A DNA stretch of 64,000 bases from Uloborus plumipes (GCA_038373865.1 JAXGGA010004662.1:1-64000), one strand, 5' to 3'; shown: positions 48,446 through 60,400, counted from the first letter of the stretch. Notes: generated by a model not told the origin, from the letters alone. A program made the numbers and translations.

Positions 48446-48869
48446 TAGTTTACACAAAGATTGAAAATTTTCCTTTTCAATTATGAAATTTTAATTACAT
48501 GTCATACTGATTATGTTGTTCAAAAGCCTCCATGCACCAATTGCGTAAAGCAACTTAGTGAGAGTTTTTTAAAAGAAAAAGCATTAAACTTCGATTTTGA
48601 AACAATAATTAGTAAGGTTTCTAAAAAATGTGTGTTGCGCTTTACTAGATACTTTGCGATTCGAAACTCATATTTTTTTAGTGGACCTTTCATCTAGAAT
48701 GATTCAAGACCAATCGCTGAAATATAACGCAGAAAACTTACTATTTTACTGGGAGCCACAAAAAAATTTAAAAAATTGAACACTAGTGAGAAAATATAGC
48801 ATGGCTAAGATTAATGAAGAAAAAAAATACCAATTTTGGATCAAGACTTCAATTATTTTAATTACAGCT
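48446..48869. other. AT-rich spacer
   Basis: No gene recognised. Confidence 0.35.
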
Positions 48870-49184
48870 ATAGTCCAGTAACTTTAGCATTTTTCTTCGG
48901 AATAATTTTAACCCGAAGTTTTTTTTGACACAAAGCCTTTTCATGTCGTTCTAAGTAAAATCTCAAAAGTACCCGACATTATGCTGTACGCTTCCCCCCT
49001 TTTTAAGGGGGGAAGCAGGGGGGGCCGAAAAATCATGCTTTAAGTATATAAGCAAGTGGGGTGTCTATTTTTGTGTATTTTTCATGCTGAGTCGAATGAA
49101 AACAGAATCATGTTAATAAAGTCAATAGTTTCTTAGTGAGGAGGGTTTTTTATGTGAAAAAAGTCACATATACAAATACAAAAG

Positions 49185-49235
49185 ATGACGACCAGCAACA
49201 GGCTCTAGGCCCAACTAGGCTGGTAGTAAAAAATT
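49185..49235. repeat. Conserved AACAGGCTCTAGGCCCAACT motif
   Basis: TGACGACCAGCAACAGGCTC, then TAGGCCCAACTAGGCTGGT. A close match occurs at 60350-60400. It lies 3' of the coding region of the 3.3-kb element. Confidence 0.6.
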
Positions 49236-49432
49236 TTAGTTAAGCGTTAACGTACATTGGAAAAATATCATTAGAACAGTGGACATACATCATTATATTA
49301 CAAAAAAAAATTCTTTTTTGAAACTACAAAGTGTTGATAGTTTCTCTCACCTGTTCTTGGTTGTAGAAAACCTGTTCAGTACATATCCCGTCCATCATTT
49401 CTATTTCTTCGGTGCCACTGATAACATCACTT

Positions 49433-51545
49433 TCAGAGATCCCGTCCATTGGTGCAGAATTTAAGCAAGACTGTCCATGACAATTTCCACAGGCTACAGA
49501 ACAGTGTAGTCCCTAACTTTAGGCATCCACACATAAACCTTTTAAAGGTGCCTTCATTCATTGATAATTCTAACATTTCCATGTTTTGAACAAACAAGTG
49601 GGCACTTTTGGAGTACAAAAAATGTCCCGCAGCATGGAAATAGGGTAACATTCTCTTAATTGCAGTCAAATATAACGCCCAATAACTTATCCTTTCAGCC
49701 CTTATAAACTCTTTAAGGATTAACATTATATCCAAATACTGGATCCATGATTGTGAAGTTGGTCCTCTGTGTTTCAAATTGGAGCATTCATTTTGAAATT
49801 TACTTTTCACATCACTAAGGATTTTCAATTCTTCCACCTCAAAAAATGAAAGTGTTGTTTTATGAACTTCTTTGAGGTAAATGTCCATGAAATTTTTTTC
49901 ATCACTAGTCAAAGGCACTGAAAATTGTTTTAGATAAAGCTATTTGCAAAAGTGTATGAGCTTTAACAGCTCGAGAGTAAGCATGTCTTGTCAATTGTCA
50001 ACTGAATGAGAAGCGTAAATAGTGTTCATTACTTCTTTGAGGCCACTTCCAGTCATGATAAAGCCAATTGAACCGAGAAAAGACATGCACATGTGAAAAC
50101 CTCTTAGTCTCACAATTATTTTGGAGACCCGTGAATTGTTATTGTCTGAAGCAACAATTTCCCTTGCTTTAATAAATAGAGGTTGGTCAAATTTTATTTA
50201 CACAGATAGTGTGACCATATTTAAAACCATCTTCAAGAATATACAGCAATGTACTGTAAATTGTATCATAATTACTTGGAGGATGGTCTACGAATGGTAA
50301 GTACATGACACATGATTTATAGTATTCTTCATGTTCTGTTAAAAGCTCCATAAATCCACTCCACCCAGGAATTTGCTCATACAGATTGATTCAGACAGAA
50401 GGGCTTCTTTGTAGGAAGTACAGAACCCTAAGCTTGACTAAATGTCTATCAGACGTCTGGAAAAGTATCTATGGAAATAAGCAGTTACTCCAAGGAGAAG
50501 GGGCGATATGAATGACCGGGGACGAACTGCAGACAGGCATGACAGATAGCAGTGTAATTTCTTTTGTAAAGGTTCTACAGTGCCTTTTTTATTTTTAATA
50601 ACGATTTCTTCTATTAGAAACAACAATGACTTGGGTACACTGGCATTGATGTCAGAGAAAAATTTAGTATTGGGAGGATATGTATCTACCTCACATACTG
50701 CAGTATGTGAGGTAGCGTATATCTTGACGAATGATCTCCACTGCCTTCTCTATGACTCTCAATTGTTCCTTTTCTGGATCAGATTTTCTATTTTCATACC
50801 CTTTGGATAACACACCATAATTTGTGTCTCGAAAGCACAGAATAGTTGGTCCTTTCTTTTTGTTGGTAATCACGAACCTATCAACGTACCGCGCAGTAAG
50901 TTTTTTCTTAATGGTTTTGTCATCAGGCTTCCAGTTTAAACCATTAAGTACGTCTTTTAGTCCAGAAGGGGTGAACTGACAATCATCATTTGTCTCAATG
51001 AAGGAATAAATCATATCCACAGCGTCAACTACACCCTGTTCTATTGGACGACCTAGTCACCTTTGATGCTTTCGTTGAAAACTTAACCAAGCAAGTAGCA
51101 TAATATCTGGCATCAGCTGCAACCAAATCAATTTCATAAATGATACGCTGCTAACAACTTTCGCCCAATCATCATTTCTTGTTTGTATCATATTCTTCAC
51201 AGTATTTTTAAATTCGAGTGTTGAAACCATTTTTATTATTTTTTTCGGAACTCTTGCCCTTCTTCTTTTCTATATCCACAACAGCTTCGTCTCCACAAAA
51301 AAGCAACATTCTTTGAAATTAAAATATGATGCCGTTCGCATTCTTGTTTCAGTAGTACTAGGTGACGAGGCTGCTTCTTCAGCATTTCGTTTTCTTTTAA
51401 ATGCTGCTATACTTGTTTTAAGGATATAGTCCCTACTGCAATCCACGTGAAGTTCAACTGAAGTCTTATTTGCGAACAATGAAAGTTTTCCATCTTGTCT
51501 CTTGTGCTTTTACACAGTAAAGCGTTGCCACAAATTGCACACAAC
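49433..51545 (-). pseudogene. TE-associated multi-domain protein, degraded
   Basis: Reading down the minus strand in changing frames: a possible zinc-binding start (CAICGNALLC near 51535-51500, then HVDC), DDWAKVV and DLVAADARYYATCL-like segments near 51190-51090, an intact 109-codon block (51020-50691: FIETNDDCQFTPSGLKDVLN, KKKLTARYVDRFVI, ILCFRDTNYG). Then YPPNTKFFSDINASVP, AVRPRSFISPLLLG, PPSNYDTIY, KFDQPLFIKARE, GFHMCMSFLGSIGFIMTGSG, GHAYSRAVKAHTLLQ, and a 161-codon block (49918-49433) with IQYLDIMLILKEFIRAER and HAAGHFLYSKSAHLF. I recognise these as one protein family that is abundant in spider and other invertebrate genomes and normally contiguous. I do not know an experimentally assigned function. 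At least six stops or frameshifts. Confidence 0.7.
50684..50713. repeat. Perfect 30-bp palindrome at a frameshift
   Basis: CTACCTCACATACTG and its exact complement CAGTATGTGAGGTAG meet without spacer. It lies exactly where the frame of the degraded protein changes, between ...IIRQDIR and CEVDTYPPN. Confidence 0.9.
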
Positions 51546-52166
51546 ATGGTCATTTGAAGTACTATGCACACGCAGGGAACACGTGTTTTAAAAACAGAGC
51601 ACAGAATTTAACGCACTTCTCAGTAACGTGAACGATAAAACACTGACCCCTAGGACGACTGTATTAAGAGGGCGGGGGGGTTGGAGTCACAGGGACGGGT
51701 GTACTGGTATTTCAACATTCCAACCACCTGCCCTTTCCTCCCTGCTGTCCTTCGCTTCGCTCATTTTGATTTGCGGATTTTGGTTCACGGACTTTTTTAA
51801 ACAAAACACTTAAAGAAATAATTATTTATTTTTCATAAAATCCCTCAAACTCAAAAAATATTTAAAAAGTTTAACCAGATTTTTAATTTTTAGATGTAGA
51901 TATCAACTTTATTATGCTTCCATTCGATTCAGCTAAAAAATACATAAAAAATGACACTCTACTTGCCTAATATATATTGACAATAACTTTTTTCGCTCTT
52001 CCCCAGTCCCCCCCCCCCCCAAAAGGGTCGAAGCGTACACCAAAATGTCGGGTACTTTTGAGAGGTCACTCACAATGATATAACAAAGCTCTGTGCGAAG
52101 AAAAACTTTAGGTTAAAATTATTCCGAAGAAACACATTTTTTTTGGCTAAAGTGACTGGACTACTA

Positions 52167-53277
52167 GTCCCGAATGGAAATAAGATAATTAACTATATAT
52201 AACCACAAGAAAACAAACACTTAGATATTAGTATAGAAGATATTTCGGTTCTATAAAAGTTTCATTTGTTTAGCCATATTTCTGATAATTATGGAGACTT
52301 ATACATCACTAAAAAGTCGTGTTGTTCAACAATTATTAAAAATTTTTAATAAATATTGTGAAAGTCCGCTTATAATGAAAATTATTCGTCCTTAGTGTGA
52401 AGTTTTTTAGTTTGCTTCGAAAGGATCTTCTTGTAGTTCGTGTGCTTGAAACAAAAGTATATTTTAGCGTCAAAATTTTCTTTTAATTTCGCTGAAAAAC
52501 TATATTTAATTGTGTGGGAAAATAATTTGACTCTTATTAGGTAGTTTTAACTTATTTTTCTATTTTTAGGTAAAAGAAAAAAAAGAAAGAAAGAAACGCA
52601 TGAAAAAAAGCTGAACGTATCGTAAATATAGCGCGAAAAAATAAAATGTGCCAAAAATACAGTAAGTAGTTAACAAATACTAAAAATGAATAAACTAATT
52701 GTGAGGTTTTGAAGGGGGAAAATCCTGTCTGCAGCGCCCCCCCCCCCCCCGCCCTCGTAATACTTAAACCTTAATTGTTTATTTACTCATTCAGTTGGCT
52801 CATTGTTTCAATAAAAATCTTTCGCTAAATTTTGAGCCTTTCAAAAAAAGAAAAAAAAACTTAAACATTCGGCTCTAGGGAAGACATTTAATCCTATGTA
52901 AATCCTGATCAATCATACTTGGAACAAACTTTATAGAAAAGCACTTACGAGGCAGAACATGTACAGAAGATGGTTTTCTGATTTGGTAATTTTAAGAGAA
53001 TTTTTGGAACATTTCGTATAAAATTTTGCACTGCAGAAGAAATTTAATCCCTTTTATCTGAAAACCCAATATTGCTAAATTAGGAAAACTGAAGAGATTC
53101 TGAATATTTTCTTTTCTTTTTTTCTTCGCTTGAAGAAAAAAGTGAAAAAAAATATTCAGTAAAATTGAAATACTTTATTTTCTACATAAAAGAAGTAGCT
53201 GCTACAGGTTTCCACTTTTCTTTTCTTTGTTCCTTGAAACGAATAATTATCGAGATTGAAAATAGATATCTTCATTC
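52167..53277. other. AT-rich spacer
   Basis: No gene recognised. C-tract near 52738-52750. Confidence 0.4.
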
Positions 53278-53281
53278 TTAA

Positions 53282-53506
53282 CCTCTTCAGTCCTGAATTT
53301 TTTTAAACATGAATTTCAAGCTTTTAAACTTTTGTTAGGTCTGAATAATAGATAGAATAAAAGATTTGGGATTGATGAAACATAAATGCTATAATCTTAG
53401 AGTTTATAATGCTTAGTTTTTTCGTTATAATTTGTTCTGCAACCAAATATAAACGAAGAACTTTGAAAGTACGAATGTGTGTACCTTCACCTTAGGACTG
53501 AAGAGG
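53282..53506. mobile_element. 225-bp piggyBac-type MITE
   Basis: Ends CCTCTTCAGTCCTGAA and TTAGGACTGAAGAGG with TTAA at 53278-53281 and TTAG (one change) at 53507-53510. The TTAA target is diagnostic for piggyBac, also used by Kolobok. Confidence 0.75.
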
Positions 53507-53510
53507 TTAG

Positions 53511-55124
53511 TTACATTAAAAAAAAAACTGAGGCAGCTGTCATTTTTTGTTTCCAACGGCCATTTGTGTGAAACCCAAGAACCTATTTTAAATGCAAATC
53601 AGAAAGGATTGCTTGTATATTTCCGAATTAAATATCAAATTCTTTGTTTAAAATTTAATTAGTTCTTAAAATCATTAGGATTTATTGAAAGTTTTCTGAT
53701 AATATTGAATTTTGTATTTGTAAAAACAGCGTTGACTGTAAAACATCGATGCTTGAAAAACAGCAACCATAATTCATCGATCATACAAATAGCGATATTT
53801 TGATAAAAACATCGATGATTCATCGCCATCAGTGTCGTGCGTCCAGCTTAGAGAAAAGATTGAACCAGAAAGATTTTCTCAAACGAATATTCGAAAAAAG
53901 TATTAAAACAAGTTTAAAGAGTGAACTTGAGATATTAAAATAAACCATGGAAAGTTTTCGTTCTCCAAATGATGAATAAAAATTCCATTTTGAGCATAAT
54001 AGGATGTGTGTGTGAAAAAAAGCCGAGTTAGAAAACAAAAACCTTTTGTGTGTAGCGTGCCCATAATTTATCGGCTGCGAACAAATCTTTCTGCATTCTC
54101 GTTAAACGTTCTATTTTACTACTGTTTTTATGCGCTTATATTTGTCCAATCTTCAATCAACCTTCCCTATTCCCGTTTTTCATTTTATTTATTTATTTAT
54201 TTTTTAATTTTTCCATTGAATTTTTAAAAATCAGAAGACAATGTACGGGTACGGATGCATATACAGGAACAACGCTGCGGGTTTGAAGAGTTCCATTCCT
54301 TGAAGAGCTTTTTGTAGAATAATTTTATTCTACAAAATTGCACTGCAGATTCTGAGCTCACTGCCCTAGGCAAGTAAACCGCATAATATAATTTTTTCTT
54401 TTTTCATTCTTTAGTCTTTTTGTCATCTACTGTCTTTAGTTAAACTGTACACATTTGTTCATTTGTTTTCTGCCGAAAATAAAGCACGAAAAGAGCAACA
54501 GACCTCAGTTTCTGCGGGGAATCAAAGTCGCATTTCTTCAAATATCTCAAAAACTCATGTTTGTAAACACTGGTGATTGTGTATCCAAGGGAATACATAT
54601 GTCTTGACTTGGTTTTATGTAATTAGAACTATTAAAAGTCAACTGAACAAAAAACGGGATAAATCAAAGAATTTAAACTATATGCGGTCAAGTGTTTCTT
54701 TATCTAGTTAATAAAAGAATAGAAAAAAAAAACAAATGAAACAGACTATGAGGTACACAAACATGTGCTTAAAACATTAAAAAGTAAAAAGTGATAGAAA
54801 AAAAGATCGCGGAGCAAAACTGAAAGATAGTATCAATCGACATATTGTTTGTCATCAAACTTTAAGACAATACTATTGCAACGTTGAGATTCTTTTTTCT
54901 TTTACTTTTTTTTTTTGGATTATGCCCAATTTATTTTCTCATTAGATGTTATGTATGTTTGATACTTGTGCATGATAATATTTTATCATTCGATAAAATT
55001 CGATTTTCCTTCGACAAATTGGAAATTTTCCCAGTCTCAAAACTTTTAAGTTGGGGCGTCCCTGTTAAAAGTCCCCATTTTCAAATGGTACACTTATTGT
55101 CACAAGATGTAAAGAACTATGAAA
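53511..55124. other. AT-rich spacer
   Basis: No gene recognised. A hairpin TTGTAGAATA-ATT-TATTCTACAA lies at about 54313-54335. Confidence 0.4.
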
Positions 55125-55130
55125 ATGAAG

Positions 55131-55366
55131 GGGCAAGTGGATAAAGGTGATATGTGATAATTTTTGAAACTTACTTGTTACCATGGATGAAGGTGATGAG
55201 TCCATCAGTATCATGTCCCCTTAGTCACAGAAATGATTTGTAAGTAAGAATATGACCCCATTTTACCCGTTGAGAAAAATTCATTTGAAAAAAAATAACA
55301 ACATTTTTTGAAAGCTTTGTCTTGAAATTTAAAAAATTGTCATATATCACCTTTATCAACTAGCCC
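55131..55366. mobile_element. ~236-bp MITE with ~42-bp TIRs
   Basis: GGGCAAGTGGATAAAGGTGA, then TATGTGATAATTTTT at left. The reverse complement of the right end reads GGGCTAGTTGATAAAGGTGA, then TATATGACAATTTTT. No clear TSD. Confidence 0.65.
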
Positions 55367-55399
55367 ATTCAAATGTTAACAGACTTGTCCGGTTCCCAA

Positions 55400-55822
55400 A
55401 ACATTTATTCTAACCCTGAAAAGGTTCACACGCAATAAACAATGTAAAACAAAATGTCTGATACGCCAGCTCGACAGGGAAAAGCCTTAATACGAATCTT
55501 CCTTTGCACTTGAGTCCCAAATAGAGAAGGAACGAACACACGTTACTGATACGGTCGGAGCTGTTCTGTGACGGAGACAAATGGCCCGGGCTCCCCAATA
55601 CATTTTCGTTACAAGTCGAACACGTACATGACCGTCTGACGCAAGGGAAGAAAAACAGAGGATTACATTACGAATAATACATGAGAGCTGTGAAATTGGA
55701 AGGTTCTGGTTGTGAGTTCCTGGCTCTCTTATTGGTCGATGCGAGGATTTATCGGAACACAAAACTGCTTGACGTTTGAGCAAGGACAAGAAATTCGTCC
55801 AGGAGTAGTTTTGCATACACGG
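55400..55822. other. GC-richer segment with long open frames on both strands
   Basis: Locally CpG-rich. The minus-strand frame 55816-55487 (109 codons) contains a possible acceptor TTCCCTTGCGTCAG|A near 55640-55627. No motif recognised, so coding status is unknown. Confidence 0.2.
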
Positions 55823-55830
55823 ACAATTCT

Positions 55831-56758
55831 TAAGGTGACCGATTTTCCCTCCTCAAAACGGGACAGTATTCATTTTAGGCATCTGCAAGTGCATTTTTAA
55901 AAATAAAAAAATCTTTTTAAAAACAATAGTTAATGACAGATATGTACATTAATGAACGCTTAAAAGATTTGATGTAATTTTTCCTACAAATTTGCTTGAG
56001 TACTGTTGGTACACTGCAAAAAATGAACTGTTGTTTTTACAGTATAGTACTGGCAGTTGAGGTTCCAATATAAAACTGTAAAATGCTTCGTAATAAACTG
56101 CAAAACTAGCAATTTTACAGTTTCATACTGTAAAGTTAGCAACTTTAGAGTTTCTTGCTGTAAAGTTAGCAGTTTTACAGTTTATTACTGTAAAATTTAG
56201 CTGTATTATACTGTAAAAACACCAGTATAATAATGGCAGCAGAAGTTCCAGTTTAAAGCTGTAAAATGCACACGATCGCGGTAATAAACTGTTAAATTAG
56301 CAATTTTACAGTTTATTACTGTAAAATTAGAAATGTTTACAAATTATTACTATAAAATTAGATGTATTATACTGTAAAAACAACATTCATTTTCTACAGT
56401 GTAATAGTTTTAGATAAGAATGAAATTCTTGTCATAATTTCATACAATTTAAGTTAAAATCAGCATTGCTTTCAGAACTATGATTTGCAGCTGTTCGTTT
56501 AGGCTATCTCAAATTAACCATAAGCAAAAACACCCTTTCTATGAGTGTCAACATTAAATATGTAAAATAATTGTATATGATTTAAATTTATGTGTATAAA
56601 AATGCTTAAGCAGCTCTATCCAGTGACTTTTAATTAAAGCATTCAGTTTTCTGTTCTGTCTCTTCAGAAAACGAGACATTTTAAAATGTGCTGGGAAAAC
56701 GAAACAGCATACCTGAAAATGGGACTGCCGGTTCAGAATGGGATGTAAGGTCACCTTA
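55831..56758. mobile_element. hAT-like GGTGACC-ended element, copy 2
   Basis: Inverted ends TAAGGTGACC and GGTCACCTTA, with subterminal CAAAACGGGACA / AGAATGGGATGT. Flanks ACAATTCT (55823-55830) and GCAATTCC (56759-56766) match at 6 of 8 positions. Contains the MITE 56022-56401. Confidence 0.65.
56022..56401. mobile_element. TTTACAGT-rich MITE, copy 1
   Basis: Ends CACTGCAAAAAATGAACTGT and (as reverse complement) CACTGTAGAAAATGAATGTT with TA on both sides (56020-56021, 56402-56403). The interior is serial copies of TTTACAGTTTATTACTGTAAA variants, themselves palindromic. Absent from the related element at 25261-25810. Confidence 0.8.
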
Positions 56759-57099
56759 GCAATTCCATATAAAGGCTATATGTAGGCAACTAAGCAATTT
56801 TGAAAATCAGTTTACTTTTGAGCAAATGAATAAATGTAAGTTTTATGCAAAAAAAAAAAAAAATCAATGATTTTAAAACACTAAAAATTTGAACTTTGGT
56901 ATGATATAAGACGTGACAGTTTTAAAAACTTGCTAAGATTCTAAGTGTATTAGTTCGATGCAAAAAAAATAAAAATGCTGTAAATTATTTTTTCCGTCAT
57001 GTTTCAAAAAAAAAAAAAAAGAATGAAAAAAAAACTCGTTTCGTATAACTACAGGGATTTTCAGGCATTAATTGAAGACCTGCTATTTCCAACTTTTCA

Positions 57100-57235
57100 G
57101 AGGAAGGGGGGGGGGGGGGGGCAAAAAGTGCACTCTCAATGCACATTTTGCCTGAAAGCAACAAAGCCACGCCCAGGTACATGCAAAAACATTGATTTTT
57201 AAAAGCGCCGCCCCCTTCCCCCTTCTTTACCGACT
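57100..57235. repeat. G/C-tract repeat fragment
   Basis: A long G run near 57105-57120 and C-rich GCCGCCCCCTTCCCCC near 57208-57223 form complementary subterminal tracts, as in the hAT MITE at 46085. Termini not resolved. Confidence 0.35.
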
Positions 57236-57541
57236 CTTCTAAATGGCAGGCTTGATTAATTGACACATAACTTCAAACCCCTATTACGCCATGCGGAAGT
57301 TTTCATCAAATACAATAAAGAAAACAAAATTTTCAATTAAAAAGTAAATAAAATAGTCACTGGACCAGACTCACATTTTGAGCATCACTCTTTAACAAGT
57401 TCAAACAACAAAGCATTGTTGACAGCGTGGCAGTATTTGACAGTTTTAACTAGGGCGTCGACGGGGTGAAAAGGGAATTCCAGGAATTTCAAAGCCTCTA
57501 ACTTCGACTCCTTTTGATTTCGATACATTCCAATTAAAGTG

Positions 57542-57769
57542 CACTCTAAAAAATTATTGTTATTTTTGTAGTTTTATACAGCTACTTTTATAGTAATAAA
57601 CTGTAAAATTTCTACTTTAACTGTACTAAACTGTAAAATTGCTAACTTTACAGTAAATAACTGTAAAATTGCTAGTTTTGCAGTTAATTACTGTGTATTT
57701 TACAGTATTAAATTGGAACCTCGGCTGCCAGTATTATACTGTAAAAACAACAGTTCATTTCTTGCAGTG
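57542..57769. mobile_element. TTTACAGT-rich MITE, copy 2 (reversed)
   Basis: Same family as 56022-56401 in opposite orientation and shorter. Ends CACTCTAAAAAATTATTGTT and AACAGTTCATTTCTTGCAGTG, with TG on both sides in place of TA. Confidence 0.72.
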
Positions 57770-57774
57770 TGGAT

Positions 57775-58450
57775 TCAAAAAAAAAAAAAAACGAAAAGAA
57801 AGTCTTGTTGGGTTTCTGTCGAACATTAAAATGAAATTTGTTCATCACTTCCACAGCTCATTTTTATAAAAGTTCCGAAGGAAAAAAAAGCTAAGAAATC
57901 CTTTGACGCTCTGAAAGTTATCGCTTTTCTGATTATTTCGTTTCCTACAACTAGATTATGGGACATCCTGAATGAAGAGGAAAATAATGTGCAGATCCTT
58001 CATCATTGGAACTAAAAATAGTATCTAAAGGACTTATACCCTTGTTATCTAAACCCACTGTGTATACCGTATCTTAGCAACAGTTGTCTAGAGTCATAAA
58101 ATATTATATTCACAACGATCTGTCAAGGATTCTGACCGCAGAACATAAAGGTCTTTAGTTTGGGGTGTGGAGTGAAGGCGAAAAGACCCTTACAAGCCGG
58201 AATCGATTTTTTCCTCTGACCAGACGGTGAGAGGGGGGTTGAGAGGAGAAGAGAAATATTCTAAATTTAGAAAGCGAAGGATTATATGGTGCATTATTGT
58301 AAAATGCTCTTTGAGAAGAAATAAAAGTTACTAGTGTTATTGGCGCTATGGTTTTTCTTTAATGTTTATTTTATTGATCAGGATGAATGACTTGAGAAAA
58401 CTAAGGAGGGGTGAATTTGAACATTTTTCAGTAGAGACGCCAATTAAATC
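57775..58450. other. AT-rich spacer
   Basis: No gene recognised. Confidence 0.35.
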
Positions 58451-58454
58451 TTAA

Positions 58455-58965
58455 CCCATTAATGCCTAGCCTCCCTTTTTAGGGACGGTCCAAACAATGG
58501 ACCTGAATTTTCCAAAAATGAACATTTCAACCAAATAATAGTGTTCAATTAGTAGCTTGGTATTGTTTTAATTTATTATTAACAGATTGTAGCATATAAC
58601 CATTGTAAAGTGTGTTCTGTAGCAGTTTTAATATGATTTTATCAAGAATTACATCGTTCACAATCTGAAGAACAAAAAGCTAATTTCTTTAAATTCTTCC
58701 CAGCTTCCCAGTTTATGTTAATTGCTGTTTTTCTTTCTTCTGATGAAATTTCTTTTTAAATATTATATCGTAGGCAGAAAAAAAAATGTTAAACAAAGTA
58801 TGCACCCTCTGGTGTCTATCGTAACTTTTTAGGGACGATTTTTCTTTCCTTAATAAAAAAATATTTCTTACATGATATTTTTTTAATTATTTTTCCCGCC
58901 CATTAAACACTATTTGTAACCAGTATACAAAATATCTTTGGAAAAAAATTTCAGGCATTAATGGG
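58455..58965. mobile_element. 511-bp piggyBac-type MITE, copy 1
   Basis: Ends CCCATTAATGCCTAGC and GGCATTAATGGG with exact TTAA at 58451-58454 and 58966-58969. Homologous to 60524-61953 in opposite orientation. Confidence 0.88.
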
Positions 58966-58969
58966 TTAA

Positions 58970-59788
58970 ATTGAGACCAATATTACGAGAAAGATGAATA
59001 TGTTTTTTCAGAAATGCAGTCCCACAAAATGAAGAAAACCCGTGAACTGATCAATAATCAATTAAAAGACAGAGAAACCACTTAATTTCGCAAAGTTTAA
59101 TTTAGGTGATAATTAAACAATCAATTCAACCCACTTTTAGAGCATGTTTCTGATTGTCCCCCCCCCCATTCCACAATAAAAATCCTTTAAACCCGAGGTA
59201 TAACCATCAGTAAATGTCTTTATTGTCGTCAAAGGGTGATTTTTGTGCTTGCCAGTTGCTTGTTCCAAATGGTTATATGGTTGGAATCTAATATCTCTGC
59301 AGAAATTTTTCTAGCATTGAATTTTCTAATTCTAAAGTTTCCTGGTATAAAGCTATTCGGGTTAAAAGTTTTCAGTTTTCCTAAGCCCTGCTGTAATAGA
59401 ATTATTAAGAGCTCTTTGATATAATATTTTTGAATTACTATCTTTCTCAGTTAGGAATGTTCATTACTCAACCACGACATGATTTTTGGTTCATTTCGTC
59501 CAAAACCTATATAATTGGTCCTGAAGCAACAACATATTTTTTATAACACTAAATATATCAACACTTAATACGTACCTATTTCTACCGTAGCAGGCCAAAT
59601 AACCGGTTGTGGTAGATGACGTTACTTTACACTAATAGTACTAATAAATAAATTAACAAACAAAAAACAGTTAAATATTAACTTTACATAAAAAAAGAAA
59701 AGAGGCCAGGAAGTTAAATGTGAAAAGCAATAAGATGATGTGCATATTTTCAATGCAAAAATTCATAGCCGATTTTTTGACCGACTAG
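58970..59788. other. AT-rich spacer
   Basis: No gene recognised. Confidence 0.35.
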
Positions 59789-59968
59789 CTATGTTTTCAA
59801 TTTAGTGTTATTACAATCAATGTATTGTGATACAAGATCATCAAAATCTTTTATGTTTCCAACAACTTTGTTGATATCAGCACCAAGGTCGTGAATATTA
59901 GCAATATCCAGCATGCGATTAAATTTAAACAAAAGATTAAAGTTCATTAAAGTTCGGACAGCAATACC
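59789..59968 (-). pseudogene. Unrecognised 59-codon coding-like fragment
   Basis: Between two stops the frame reads AVRTLMNFNLLFKFNRMLDI, then ANIHDLGADINKVVGNIKDF, then DDLVSQYIDCN. Composition is protein-like (balanced charges, few Lys/Phe/Ile runs, amphipathic repeats), unlike chance frames nearby. I do not recognise the family. The conserved motif at 60350-60400, also found beside the 3.3-kb element, lies 5' of it, hinting at TE origin. Confidence 0.35.
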
Positions 59969-60349
59969 TCACAAAATAAGGACCAGTTTTAACTCATTTT
60001 AACATGCTGTAATTAGTGTTAAAATGCGTGTGCGCGTAACAAACGAGCTGTACATAAAGAGCCACTAGAGAGTGCATTGCTGCTGAACTCTTTAATTAAA
60101 AAATTTAAAACAAACAAAGTAACAAAGGTTATTCAACTGTTAGTGAATGAAAAAGATTTAATCATGAAAAAAAAGTTTGAAAGATTTGTTACAGAAGGAT
60201 TGGATAAAATTTAGCGATACTTTTTAGTAGGATTATTTCTAAAAAATGTTATGACGAAAAGCAATGACAAATGTTGCCTTTCTTAAAATTTCCAAAAACA
60301 AAAGACATGAACATTTTTGTAAGTTTAACTACAATTAATACGAATGCAA

Positions 60350-60400
60350 AAATGACGATTAGCGACAGGCTTTGGGACCAGATAGGCTGGTGCTAGTTAA
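60350..60400. repeat. Second copy of the GACAGGCTTTGGGACCAGAT motif
   Basis: TGACGATTAGCGACAGGCTT, then TGGGACCAGATAGGCTGGT corresponds to 49185-49235. Preceding TACGAATGCAAA matches TACAAATACAAAAG there. Confidence 0.6.

Larger units (their letters stand above)
48871..52163 (-). mobile_element. 3.3-kb DNA transposon with long TIRs, superfamily unassigned
   Basis: Left TIR 48871-~49000 and right TIR ~52024-52163 align inversely: TAGTCCAGT(A/C)ACTTTAGC, then TTCTTCGGAATAATTTTAAC, then CTCAAAAGTACCCGACATT, then GTACGCTTC, then C- or G-rich runs. CTA flanks both sides (48868-48870, 52164-52166), possibly a 3-bp duplication. The minus strand encodes one long degraded protein (49433-51545). A GC-rich ~120-bp segment upstream of it (51640-51770) may be its promoter. 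Confidence 0.75.

Noticed and set aside
54172..54210. Possible poly-T/ATTT signal as a terminator or polyadenylation region
   Set aside because: Simple ATTT repeat without an adjacent gene.
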